64,000 nucleotides of DNA from the NCBI GenBank assembly GCA_034669505.1, contig JAXDNJ010000041.1, positions 1 to 64,000 of the forward strand, given 5' to 3'. Source of the DNA: JAFASC01 sp034669505 (GTDB lineage: Bacteria; Pseudomonadota; Alphaproteobacteria; Rhizobiales; Beijerinckiaceae). A model generated the notes under the pieces. That model did no database searches. It was not told the DNA's origin and was given only the letters and a program-made list of their open reading frames with translations. A program made the translations under genes and the position numbers. Below are positions 26,095 to 33,560 of this stretch, one piece after another. The stretch's first letter is position 1. Every line of letters begins with the position of its first letter.

Positions 26095-26712
26095 ATGACG
26101 AAACGCGCAGAAGCAAAGTACAAGCTCGACCGCCGCATGGGCCAGAATATCTGGGGCCGGCCGAAGAGCCCGGTCAACCGGCGTGAATACGGCCCCGGCC
26201 AGCACGGCCAGCGGCGTAAGGGCAAGCTCTCCGACTTCGGCACGCAGCTGAAAGCCAAGCAGAAGCTTAAGGGCTATTACGGCAACATCTCGGAAAAGCA
26301 GTTCCGCAAGTACTACGCGGAAGCGATCCGGATGAAGGGCGATTCCGGCGATAACCTGATCGGCCTCCTCGAGCGCCGGCTCGATGCCGTCGTCTACCGC
26401 GCCAAGTTCGCCGCGACGCCGTTTGCGGCGCGCCAGTTCGTCAACCACGGGCACGTGCGGGTGAACGGACGGCGCGTCAACATTCCGTCTTTCCTGGTGA
26501 AACCCGGCGACACGATTGAGGTGAAGGAAAGCTCGAAGCAGCTTGTCACCGTGCTCGAGGCCTCGCAGCTCGCCGAGCGGGACGTGCCGGAATTCTACGA
26601 GGTCGATCATTCCAAGATGACGGCGAAGCTCGTCCGCGTGCCGTTGCCGAACGAGGTGCCCTACGCCGTCATGATGGAGCCGAACCTCGTCATCGAGTTC
26701 TATTCGCGCTGA
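26095..26712 (+). CDS. rpsD: Small ribosomal subunit protein uS4
   Basis: A 205-residue protein of normal length. The start is ATG 26095 (MTKRAEAKYKLDRRMGQNIWGRPKSPVNRREYGPGQHG). It has YGNISEKQFRKYYAEA and the S4 RNA-binding fold LLERRLDAVVYRAKFAATPFAARQFVNHGHVRVNGRRVNIPSFLVKPGD. S4 nucleates 30S assembly. It is monocistronic here, closed by a strong terminator. Confidence 0.97.
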   Translation: MTKRAEAKYKLDRRMGQNIWGRPKSPVNRREYGPGQHGQRRKGKLSDFGTQLKAKQKLKGYYGNISEKQFRKYYAEAIRMKGDSGDNLIGLLERRLDAVVYRAKFAATPFAARQFVNHGHVRVNGRRVNIPSFLVKPGDTIEVKESSKQLVTVLEASQLAERDVPEFYEVDHSKMTAKLVRVPLPNEVPYAVMMEPNLVIEFYSR

Positions 26713-26736
26713 CTTTGATCTTCCGAGATCTTCAAG

Positions 26737-26762
26737 GGCCGCCGCTTCGGCGGCCTTTTTGT
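26737..26762 (+). terminator. Rho-independent terminator after rpsD
   Basis: GGCCGCCG and CGGCGGCC form a perfect 8-bp stem with loop CTT, followed by TTTTTGTT, 25 bases after the rpsD stop. Confidence 0.92.
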
Positions 26763-26776
26763 TAACGTCTGAGATT

Positions 26777-27175
26777 TCAAGGCTCGCGCTCGGCAGCTGT
26801 AATGTGTTCGACCACTTCGAACCGTTCACACCAAAGCATCATGTCGGGTGCATACCTGCCCAGACGCGTGAAATATCGTTTATGGGCATCTCGCCAGAAT
26901 CCCAGGGAACGATCGCCTTCCCCTTCATCGAAGGCGAATGCCTCGTCAACCTCGTCGAACCGGCGTTTGTTAAGCTCGAGTGTTCGCAGAACGGCCCGGG
27001 GAACACCATCGCCGTCAAGCGCCACCATGAGCTTCCCGACTTCGGCCGAGAGCATTCCCTGACTTACGGCCCAACACGTCGCACGCTTGGTGCCGGCAAG
27101 CACAAGCTCGACAAGCTCGTTGGCAAGTTTGGGGCTATCGCCGAACGAGAATGTCTCGTAATCCCGCCAGGTCAT
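26777..27175 (-). CDS. ASCH-domain protein
   Basis: A 132-residue protein starting MTWRDYETFSFGDSPKLANELVELVLAGTKRATCW. GAGG eight bases before this ATG (27,175) decides the start; a longer frame to 27,295 has none. The GTKRATCW block, GDGVPRAVLRTLEL and EGEGDRSLGFWRDAHKRYF are typical ASCH features. This PUA-like fold is predicted to bind RNA, and some members act on modified nucleosides such as N4-acetylcytidine. It is convergent with rpsD; the rpsD terminator lies between. Confidence 0.83.
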   Translation of the reverse strand: MTWRDYETFSFGDSPKLANELVELVLAGTKRATCWAVSQGMLSAEVGKLMVALDGDGVPRAVLRTLELNKRRFDEVDEAFAFDEGEGDRSLGFWRDAHKRYFTRLGRYAPDMMLWCERFEVVEHITAAEREP

Positions 27176-27297
27176 TGATCCCTCGCCCGCTCGACCGATA
27201 GAACTATTCCACTCGGCTTGACAAACGGCGCAACGGCGTCCGAATTTCGAAAAACAATCAGCGTGCTCCGGCCGAGCACGCCACGGAGGCAACATCC

Positions 27298-28095
27298 ATG
27301 GACCTCACTCAAGATCAAATCGCGCATTTCCACGAACAGGGCTGGCTGTTCCTTCCCGAACTCTTCACCGAAGAGGAAGTGGCGCTGTTGCGACGGGAGG
27401 CGGAAGGCATCTATTCGCATCAGCGCCCGGAAGTCTGGCGCGAGAAGAGTGGCGCGCCGCGTACCGCCTTCGCCGCGCACCTTTATAACGAGGCGTTCCG
27501 TCTGCTCGGTGCGCATCCGCGTATGATCAAGCCCGTCGAACAGATTTTCGGCGAGCAGGTCTACATGCATCAATTCAAGATCAACGCGAAGTCCGCTTTC
27601 ACCGGCGAAGTCTGGCAGTGGCACCAGGATTACGGCACATGGAAACGTGACGACGGCATGGTGGAGCCGCGCGCAATGAACATCTCGGTTTTCCTCGATG
27701 AGGTGATGCCGATCAACGGGCCGCTGATGTTGGTGCCGAAATCGCATACGGCCGGCGACCTCAAGGCGTCGCACGATCTCGAGACGACATCCTATCCGCT
27801 ATGGACGCTCGACGATGACACGGTGACGCGACTCGTGCAGGAGGGCGGCATCCATGCCGCGAGCGGCAAAGCCGGTGGCATGCTGATGTTCCACGGCAAT
27901 CTCGTGCACGGCTCGGCCGGCAACATCACGCCCTATCCGCGCAAGATCGTCTATCTCACGCTGAACGCCGTCTCGAATTACATTCGTACGCCGACGCGGC
28001 CTGAGTTCATTGCGCATCGCGATTTCCGGCCGATCATTCCTGTCGCCGACGACGCGCTGCTGCAAGAGGCGCGCAAGGTTCCGGTCGCGGCGTAA
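27298..28095 (+). CDS. EctD-like phytanoyl-CoA dioxygenase family protein
   Basis: A 265-residue Fe(II)/2-oxoglutarate dioxygenase. The metal triad is H109-x-D111 in WQWHQDYGTWKRDDGM plus a His near 204 in MFHGNLVHGSAGNI, and Arg 215 (PYPRK) would bind 2-oxoglutarate. The motif WHxDYxxWxxxDG is close to that of ectoine hydroxylase, but no ectABC genes are present, so the substrate is open. Seven bases separate it from the SAF-domain dehydrogenase, suggesting a shared pathway that hydroxylates then oxidises a small molecule. Confidence 0.82.
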   Translation: MDLTQDQIAHFHEQGWLFLPELFTEEEVALLRREAEGIYSHQRPEVWREKSGAPRTAFAAHLYNEAFRLLGAHPRMIKPVEQIFGEQVYMHQFKINAKSAFTGEVWQWHQDYGTWKRDDGMVEPRAMNISVFLDEVMPINGPLMLVPKSHTAGDLKASHDLETTSYPLWTLDDDTVTRLVQEGGIHAASGKAGGMLMFHGNLVHGSAGNITPYPRKIVYLTLNAVSNYIRTPTRPEFIAHRDFRPIIPVADDALLQEARKVPVAA

Positions 28096-28101
28096 CTTCA
28101 A

Positions 28102-29454
28102 GTGAATCTGCATCATCTTCTCGCCGCACGCGTCGCGGCGGGAAAGCCCGTGCGCGTCGCGCTGATCGGGGCCGGCAAATTCGGCTCGATGTTTTTGTCG
28201 CAGGTGCCGACGACGCCGGGGCTCGAAGTGGCGGCGATTGCCGATCTCTCGCCGGAGCGCGCGCGCGAGGCCTGCCGCAATGTCGGGTGGGATGACGCGC
28301 GCATCGCCGCGACTGAGTTCACCGACAGTGCCGCCGCCTCGATCGGTCACGAGGATGTCGAGGTGGTGATCGAAGCGACCGGCAATCCAGCCGCCGGCAT
28401 TCGCCACGCGCGCCTCGCCATTGAAGCCGGCAAGCACATTGTCATGGTCAATGTCGAAGCCGACGCGCTGGTCGGGCCGCTACTCGCCGAAGAGGCGCGG
28501 CGTGCCGGTGTTGTTTATTCGCTGGCCTATGGGGATCAGCCCGCGCTGACGGCGGAGTTGGTCGATTGGGCCCGCGCCGCGGGTTTTCGCGTTGTCGCCG
28601 CGGGTAAAGGCACGAAATATCTGCCGCTTTATCACTCCGTCACGCCGGATGACGTGTGGAGTCACTACGGCCTCACGCCGGACGAAGCCAAACGCGCCGG
28701 CATGAATCCGCAAATGTTCAACTCGTTTTTGGACGGCACGAAATCGGCGATCGAGATGGTGGCGATCGCCAATGCGACGGGGCTCGACGTTCCGGAAGAT
28801 GGCCTCGCATTCCCGGCTTGCGGCGTCGACGATCTGCCGCATGTCCTGCGTCCGCGCTCCGCCGGCGGCGTGCTCGACCATTCAGGCATGGTCGAAGTCG
28901 TCTCTTCGCTCGAACGCGACGGACGGCCGGTCTTCCGCGATCTCAGATGGGGCGTCTATGTCGTGATCGAAGCGCCGAACGATTACGCCGCCGCTTGCTT
29001 CAGGCAATACGGACTGAAGAGCGATGAAAGCGGCCGCTATGCCGCGATGTACAAACCCTATCATCTGATCGGGCTGGAGCTTGGAATCTCGGTGCTCTCG
29101 GCGGCGTTACGCGGCGAGCCAACAGGACAACCGCGTGAATTCCGCGGCGACATCGTTGCGGTCGCCAAGCGCGATCTCAAATCCGGTGAGATGCTGGACG
29201 GCGAAGGCGGTTACACCGTCTGGGGCCGCGCCATGCCGGCGCGCTCCAGTCTCGGGCTTGGTGCACTGCCGATCGGCCTTGCGCATCGGCTGCCCCTCAC
29301 GCGCAACGTGCCGCAAGGTGAGGTCGTGCGCTGGAGCGACGTGGATGTCGGCCGCGCCGATGCCCTGACGGTAGATGCGATCAGAACAAGACGAGCAATG
29401 GAAGCGCAGTTCGGCGGAACAGAACCAGCGGAAGGAACGCTGGAGACGGCCTGA
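28102..29454 (+). CDS. Homoserine-dehydrogenase-like NAD(P) oxidoreductase with SAF domain
   Basis: A 450-residue protein with GTG start at 28102. The N-terminus has a Rossmann motif VRVALIGAGKFGSMFLSQV and EVVIEATGNPAAGIRHARLAIEAGKHIVMVNVEADALVGPLLAEEA, as in homoserine/aspartate dehydrogenase relatives. The middle (GMNPQMFNSFLDGTKSAIEMVAIANATGL) and the C-terminal SAF-like part (VAKRDLKSGEMLDGEGGYTVWGRAMPA, PLTRNVPQGEVVRWSDV) define a rhizobial family without an assigned substrate. It is in an operon with the EctD-like gene. Confidence 0.78.
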   Translation: MNLHHLLAARVAAGKPVRVALIGAGKFGSMFLSQVPTTPGLEVAAIADLSPERAREACRNVGWDDARIAATEFTDSAAASIGHEDVEVVIEATGNPAAGIRHARLAIEAGKHIVMVNVEADALVGPLLAEEARRAGVVYSLAYGDQPALTAELVDWARAAGFRVVAAGKGTKYLPLYHSVTPDDVWSHYGLTPDEAKRAGMNPQMFNSFLDGTKSAIEMVAIANATGLDVPEDGLAFPACGVDDLPHVLRPRSAGGVLDHSGMVEVVSSLERDGRPVFRDLRWGVYVVIEAPNDYAAACFRQYGLKSDESGRYAAMYKPYHLIGLELGISVLSAALRGEPTGQPREFRGDIVAVAKRDLKSGEMLDGEGGYTVWGRAMPARSSLGLGALPIGLAHRLPLTRNVPQGEVVRWSDVDVGRADALTVDAIRTRRAMEAQFGGTEPAEGTLETA

Positions 29455-29460
29455 ACTTAG

Positions 29461-30999
29461 TTACGCCGCCATCGATGTCGTCGTGCTGCGCGGCCGGTAC
29501 GACAGCGCCTCGGCAAGATGCTCGCGCCGCACCAGCGGCGACCCCGCGAGATCGGCGATCGTGCGCGCGAGTTTAAGCACGCGATGGAAGCCGCGCGCGG
29601 AGAGACGCATGCGCTCCGCCGCGTCGCGCACCAGATTGCTTCCTGCGGTATCCGGCCGCGCAATGTCCTCGATCAAAGCAGCGGGTGCCGCGGCATTCGT
29701 TGTGAGGCCGGGCAGGCCAAGCGCCGAATAGCGCGCGCGCTGCAATTCGCGTGCGGCGGCAACGCGCGCTGCAACGTCGACCGAGCCCTCCGTAGGCGGA
29801 GGCAGAATCAGATCGGCCGCGCTGACCGCCAGCACTTCGATCTGCAGATCGATGCGATCGATGAGCGGCCCCGAGAGCCGCGCCTGATATTGCGCGGCGC
29901 ATCTTTCGTTAGGCTGCCTACGGCAGGCATAGCCGGGATCGATGGCATGACCGCAGCGGCAGGGATTCATTGCCGCAACCAGCTGAAAACGTGCGGGATA
30001 GACGACGCGATGATTGGCGCGGGAAATGGCGACTTCGCCGATTTCGAGCGGCTGGCGCAAAGAGTCGAGCGCCTGCGGCGAGAATTCCGGCAATTCGTCG
30101 AGGAACAGCACGCCGTGATGGGCGAGCGACACTTCGCCCGGCCGCGCGTGCAGGCCGCCGCCGACGAGCGCCGCCATCGAGGCGGAATGGTGAGGCGCGC
30201 GGAAGGGACGCCGGTCTGTGAGCTCGCCGCCGGCCAGCGCGCCGGCAACGGAATGGATCATCGACACGTCGAGAAGTTCGCGCGGCGACAGCGGCGGCAG
30301 GATCGAGGGGAGCCGCGCTGCCAGCATGCTTTTGCCCGCGCCGGGCGGCCCGTTCATGAGCAGGTTGTGACCGCCCGCGGCGGCGATTTCGAGCGCCCGT
30401 TTGGCGCTCTCCTGTCCTTTGATGTCGCGCAGATCCGGCATGGCCGGGCCAAGCGCACGCACCGCCGGCTCGGGCCGCGCCAGCACCTGCGTGCCTTTGA
30501 AGTGGTTGGCGAGCTGAATCAGCGACCGCGGCGCGATCACGTCGAGGTCGCTCGACGCCCAGGCGGCCTCAGGGCCGCAGCTCTCCGGGCAAATCAGCCC
30601 GTGACCGCGGGCATTGGCGGCGACGGCGGCCGGCAGCACCCCGGCGACGGGCGTCAGCGTGCCGTCAAGCGCAAGCTCGCCGAGCATGGTGAAACCGGCA
30701 AGCGCATCGGCGGGAATGGCGCCGATCGCCGCCATCACTGCAAGCGCGATCGGCAGATCGTAATGGCTGCCCTCTTTCGGCATGTCGGCCGGCGCGAGAT
30801 TGACGGTGATGCGCTTTGCCGGCATCGCGAGACCTGAGGCAACAAGCGCCGAGCGCACCCGCTCGCGTGATTCCGTCACCGCCTTGTCGCCGAGTCCGAC
30901 GATGTTGAAGACGACATTGCCGGGCAGAATTTGCACCTGAACGTCGACCGGCTTTGCCTCGATCCCCTCGAACGCGACCGTCGCAACCCTGACCACCAT
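29461..30999 (-). CDS. comM: YifB/ComM-family Mg-chelatase-like AAA+ ATPase
   Basis: A 512-residue protein. The N-terminal Lon-like domain begins VATVAFEGIEAKPVDVQVQILPG, the AAA+ core has Walker A MNGPPGAGKSMLA and Walker B GVLFLDELPEFS, and the C-terminal domain includes RCGHAIDPGYACRRQPNERC and SARGFHRVLKLARTIADL. ComM is a branch-migration helicase that aids integration of incoming DNA during transformation. It is complete. The edge of the transposable element lies only 54 bases before its start codon, so its native promoter may be displaced. Confidence 0.93.
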   Translation of the reverse strand: MVVRVATVAFEGIEAKPVDVQVQILPGNVVFNIVGLGDKAVTESRERVRSALVASGLAMPAKRITVNLAPADMPKEGSHYDLPIALAVMAAIGAIPADALAGFTMLGELALDGTLTPVAGVLPAAVAANARGHGLICPESCGPEAAWASSDLDVIAPRSLIQLANHFKGTQVLARPEPAVRALGPAMPDLRDIKGQESAKRALEIAAAGGHNLLMNGPPGAGKSMLAARLPSILPPLSPRELLDVSMIHSVAGALAGGELTDRRPFRAPHHSASMAALVGGGLHARPGEVSLAHHGVLFLDELPEFSPQALDSLRQPLEIGEVAISRANHRVVYPARFQLVAAMNPCRCGHAIDPGYACRRQPNERCAAQYQARLSGPLIDRIDLQIEVLAVSAADLILPPPTEGSVDVAARVAAARELQRARYSALGLPGLTTNAAAPAALIEDIARPDTAGSNLVRDAAERMRLSARGFHRVLKLARTIADLAGSPLVRREHLAEALSYRPRSTTTSMAA

Positions 31000-31044
31000 G
31001 ACGCGTCCTCTCGCGAGACGGGCTGAACCAATCTAGCCCAAGCG

Positions 31045-31053
31045 GGGCGGCGG
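31045..31053. repeat. Left target-site duplication of the transposable element
   Basis: GGGCGGCGG directly outside the left inverted repeat, identical to 34630-34638 directly outside the right one. Confidence 0.75.
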
Positions 31054-31067
31054 GGTACTGACCTAAT
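31054..31067 (+). repeat. Left terminal inverted repeat
   Basis: GGTACTGACCTAAT; pairs with 34616-34629 with one mismatch at position 8. Confidence 0.78.
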
Positions 31068-31101
31068 TAGGACAGGCGGTCTTGGAAATTAGGACACCGG
31101 G
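31066..31101 (+). repeat. Left subterminal ATTAGGACA repeats
   Basis: ATTAGGACA at 31066-31074 and ATTAGGACACCGGG at 31088-31101, 22 bases apart. Two similar copies occur in the same orientation near the right end. They are probably transposase-binding sites. Confidence 0.65.
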
Positions 31102-31152
31102 TTGCGCTCAAACTGCGGTTGAGTAAGTTTCTCCTTTTCTGGGGAGAAGCTT

Positions 31153-31476
31153 ATGCCGACGAAAGATGGTCGCATTTCCGAAGCCGATCTACTGGTCCCT
31201 GCTTTGCGTATCCTCGCCAGCAAGCCGGATGGCACGCTCAGCACATCCGAACTGATTTCAGCCTTGGAAACAGAGTTTGAGCCCGAAGGAGAGGACGCGG
31301 AAATCTTGGAGGGCCGCCAGGACAGCCGCTTTTCTCAGATCGTCCGGAACATGGTCTCGCATAAAAAAACGCCCGGCAACGCGATTGCCGAAGGCTACAT
31401 CGAGCATTTGGGGGCACGCGCTGGACTGCGGATTACCGCAGCCGGTCGCACCTACCTAAAGAGCAAAGGCTTCTAG
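31153..31476 (+). CDS. Small winged-helix-like passenger protein
   Basis: A 107-residue protein with a good ribosome site (GGGGAGAA before ATG 31153). The sequence EADLLVPALRILASKPDGTLSTSELISALETEF and DSRFSQIVRNMVSHKKTPGNAIAEGYIEH with a C-terminal GLRITAAGRTYLKSKGF fits a winged-helix fold like the N-terminal domain of Mrr-type restriction proteins, but the nuclease part is absent. Its stop codon shares CTAG with the stop of the convergent methyltransferase gene. A DNA-binding or regulatory role in the element is inferred. Confidence 0.65.
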   Translation: MPTKDGRISEADLLVPALRILASKPDGTLSTSELISALETEFEPEGEDAEILEGRQDSRFSQIVRNMVSHKKTPGNAIAEGYIEHLGARAGLRITAAGRTYLKSKGF

Positions 31477-32066
31477 CTATAGCGCGCTTTGTAACCCGGC
31501 TTGAACCATTTCAGTTCGGTCGCGCCCGGCGCGTCCTTGTCCCACACAAACCACGCATAGGCCGTTGTTCCGGACCCCTTCTGGACCGCGCCGGAAGGGT
31601 AGAATGTAATCCGCTCACTAAACACCCAAACGCGGCTAGGCGGCACGCGAGCGAAAATCGTGTTGGCGCGGTTCGCGCCTTCTAAGAAGGCCAGCCGCAA
31701 GAGCAGCGCGAATTTCTTGCTCGATTGAGCAACGCCACTGCGCACGAAACCTTCCGCCGCGTTGTACGGCGGGTTCGTCACGATGTTGTCGGCGCGTCGT
31801 TTCGGGCTCAGAAAATCCTCGCCGATCTCCCCGTACCCCCGGTCATAAAGATCGCTGCTTATGACTGCGCGTCCCGTAGTTTCCAGCACGCGGGACATTG
31901 CGCCGTCACCGCACGCACTTTCCCAAATGTCTCCGGTGAAACGCTCGTTATCGATGAGGGCGTGAGTCGCCCATGCGGGCGTCGGGAAAAAGTCAGGGCC
32001 GTCGAGGTCGGCGAAGCGCTTTATCGTCGGCTTGAAACCGCCAGACAAATGGTAAGTCGCATCCAT
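31473..32066 (-). CDS. Phage-type adenine DNA methyltransferase (passenger)
   Basis: A 197-residue protein. The catalytic motif IV is NPPY in RADNIVTNPPYNAAEGFV, and the SAM-binding region is WESACGDGAMSRVLE with VISSDLYDRGYG. These mark an N6-adenine (gamma/beta-like) methyltransferase of the short phage kind, without a visible target-recognition domain. ATG 32066 follows GGGGAA; an earlier ATG at 32096 lacks a ribosome site. No restriction partner is present. Many mobile elements carry solitary methyltransferases to evade host restriction or to control transposition by methylation; which applies here is unknown. Confidence 0.78.
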   Translation of the reverse strand: MDATYHLSGGFKPTIKRFADLDGPDFFPTPAWATHALIDNERFTGDIWESACGDGAMSRVLETTGRAVISSDLYDRGYGEIGEDFLSPKRRADNIVTNPPYNAAEGFVRSGVAQSSKKFALLLRLAFLEGANRANTIFARVPPSRVWVFSERITFYPSGAVQKGSGTTAYAWFVWDKDAPGATELKWFKPGYKARYS

Positions 32067-32125
32067 CGAATCGTTCCCCAATGAGGAAACAAACATAACA
32101 GAATCAGATGGTTAGCAAAGTGTTA

Positions 32126-32152
32126 AAGGGTGAGTCAAAAGGACTCACCCTT
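32126..32152. terminator. Strong hairpin between transposase and methyltransferase
   Basis: AAGGGTGAGTC and GACTCACCCTT form a perfect 11-bp stem with loop AAAAG. On the minus strand it follows the transposase stop, so it would end that transcript and insulate the methyltransferase gene. Confidence 0.7.
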
Positions 32153-32160
32153 GCTATATT

Positions 32161-33057
32161 TCATTGTTTCCCGCCTTCGATTACCCGAAATCCGCCGCGC
32201 GGCGGCAGCTGGCGAGGCTCGCGCTCACGATCGGCAAGGCACGCCTGCATAAGCTCCCCGATCGTCCAGACATGATCGGTCAGGCCAAGGGCCATCGCGG
32301 GCGTGTGCCGCCGTCCCAGAGCTTCATGAACGCGGCAAAAGTTGTAGTGCGCGACGTACAGTCCGACGCTCGCAACGTGGTTCTCCAGCTTCTTTGAAAA
32401 GCCGTTGGTCAGGCGCGTGAACCGACGCTGTTGCATCCGCAGCGTCAAGTTCTGCCGTTCAATGTGACTCGTGCAAATGTGCTCCGGCTCCCCGATTACG
32501 GCGTAGCGGTTTACCTCTACTACATAGCCGGGAGAGTAGCGGCGGGCGGCATCGCGCGCCGGCTCGCCTGCGAATACCTTTTGAACGACGCCATGCGAGC
32601 AGCGGTCGCCGAACGCATCGCGGATGGCGGGACCGTAGAACGGCCACGCATCCGTCGAAATCTCGGGAGCATTTACAACACGCTCCCGCAGGTCTTCCAC
32701 AAAGCGATAGGTGTTATCCGAATCCCGCTTGCCGATGCGGAAAGCGATGATGGCCTTCGCGGTCGATGCGAGCGCAAGGTGAATGTACTGGTCGCCAAGG
32801 TCCTGACTGTCGCCTGGCTTCACCTTCCGCTGCTTTTTGCCGACATAGGACCATGTTTCGTCCAGCTGGATATGCGGGACCTGTAGGCTGTGCATGGTGC
32901 GGTCGTGGAACGCGAGCGCGCCAAGGCCGATGCGGGCGCCTAGGCGCATGATCGTGTCGCGATGAATGCCAGTCATGCGCTCGACAGCGCGAATAGAGCA
33001 GCCGTCGCACAGAGCGGCGACAACGGCAGTTTGCTGTTCATTGGAGAGGATGTTCAC
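32161..33057 (-). CDS. IS1-family transposase
   Basis: A 298-residue single-frame transposase with GTG start at 33057. An N-terminal helix-turn-helix (SIRAVERMTGIHRDTIMRLGARIG) is followed by a DDE core: first acidic residue in VPHIQLDETWSYVGKKQRKV, second in APEISTDAWPFYGPAI, and the Glu-bearing helix around TSHIERQNLTLRMQQRRFTRLTNGFSKKLENH. This is the DDE_Tnp_IS1 pattern. It is an intact single ORF, unlike classical IS1, which uses a programmed frameshift. It presumably moves the element whose ends are at 31054 and 34629. Confidence 0.88.
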   Translation of the reverse strand: MNILSNEQQTAVVAALCDGCSIRAVERMTGIHRDTIMRLGARIGLGALAFHDRTMHSLQVPHIQLDETWSYVGKKQRKVKPGDSQDLGDQYIHLALASTAKAIIAFRIGKRDSDNTYRFVEDLRERVVNAPEISTDAWPFYGPAIRDAFGDRCSHGVVQKVFAGEPARDAARRYSPGYVVEVNRYAVIGEPEHICTSHIERQNLTLRMQQRRFTRLTNGFSKKLENHVASVGLYVAHYNFCRVHEALGRRHTPAMALGLTDHVWTIGELMQACLADREREPRQLPPRGGFRVIEGGKQ

Positions 33058-33117
33058 GGGCTCAATCCGTTCGGTTGAGGGATCGCCCGCGTGCCGCTGG
33101 AAACAGCGGCCAAAACT

Positions 33118-33137
33118 CGCTATATTGCCGTATAGCG
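33118..33137. promoter_or_regulatory. Palindrome upstream of the transposase gene
   Basis: CGCTATA-TTGCCG-TATAGCG, a perfect 7-bp inverted repeat about 60 bases before the transposase GTG. It could be an operator or part of the promoter. CTTGCTATATT occurs again just after the transposase stop. Confidence 0.4.
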
Positions 33138-33180
33138 ACCTTGCTTCGCGGGGCTCAATCCCGAGGGGTATGGGTTGTCA

Positions 33181-33213
33181 GGGACCGGACTGCTTGCCGG
33201 CAGTTTCGGTCCC
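33181..33213 (-). terminator. Stem-loop just 3' of the tRNA-like gene
   Basis: GGGACCGGACTGC pairs with GCAGTTTCGGTCCC (13 pairs, one bulge, loop TTGCCG). It starts 10 bases after the CCA end of the tRNA-like gene on the minus strand. No T-run follows, so it may act in 3' processing or as a weak terminator. Confidence 0.5.
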
Positions 33214-33222
33214 GTCGCTTCT

Positions 33223-33298
33223 TGGCTCCCCGGCCAGGATTCGGACCTGGGTTGCCTCACTTGTAAGGGCGGGCGTCCTACCACTAGACGACCGGGGA
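33223..33298 (-). tRNA. tRNA-like gene, degenerate anticodon arm (anticodon position TAC)
   Basis: Read on the minus strand, TCCCCGG and CCGGGGA form a perfect 7-bp acceptor stem, followed by discriminator G and an encoded CCA. The D-arm GTCTAGTGGTAGGAC and the 5' anticodon side GCCCGCCCTT look like bacterial tRNA-Glu. The T-arm CCAGG-TCCGAAT-CCTGG is paired but has C where T55 is expected. The anticodon stem fails: CCGCC faces GTGAG with three mismatches, and there is one extra base. The loop CTTACAA would read valine codons, but G73 and the body are not valine-like. It is either a decayed tRNA-Glu carried by the element or a specialised tRNA mimic. Confidence 0.6.
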
Positions 33299-33317
33299 TC
33301 GATGTAGAGCCTATTTG

Positions 33318-33358
33318 AGGGGCCGCTTCTCCACCTTTGCCGGATGGAAGCGGCCCCT
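33318..33358. terminator. Strong hairpin 5' of the tRNA-like gene
   Basis: AGGGGCCGCTTC and GAAGCGGCCCCT form a perfect 12-bp stem around a 17-base loop; TCCTTTTAT follows on the plus strand. On the minus strand it lies just upstream of the tRNA-like gene. No plus-strand gene ends near it, so its target transcript is unclear. Confidence 0.5.
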
Positions 33359-33560
33359 TCCTTTTATCCTCGCCCCGCCGCCGTCGGCTGCCGTCGCGGG
33401 GCTCTGACCCTCCTGAACATCGCTAACTCCCTTCCTATATATTCATTGTGACGCCTCTCTCGTCACTTGGCAAGGGGTTAGGAGTTAAATTCTGGAACTT
33501 TTCTCTTCCTTTCTCTCAAAGGGTGTGAGATAAGGTGGCGAATAGGTTCAGGAGGCTATT

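Noticed and set aside
31153..31476. Mrr-type restriction enzyme
   Set aside because: Only a winged-helix-like part is present and the nuclease domain is missing.
33223..33298. Normal tRNA-Val(TAC)
   Set aside because: The loop has TAC, but the anticodon stem is unpaired, position 73 is G, and the D-arm is of the Glu type, so a functional valine tRNA is unlikely.
33075..33307. Overlapping open frames across the tRNA-like gene
   Set aside because: They are peptides created by reading through tRNA sequence; no ribosome site and no recognisable domain.
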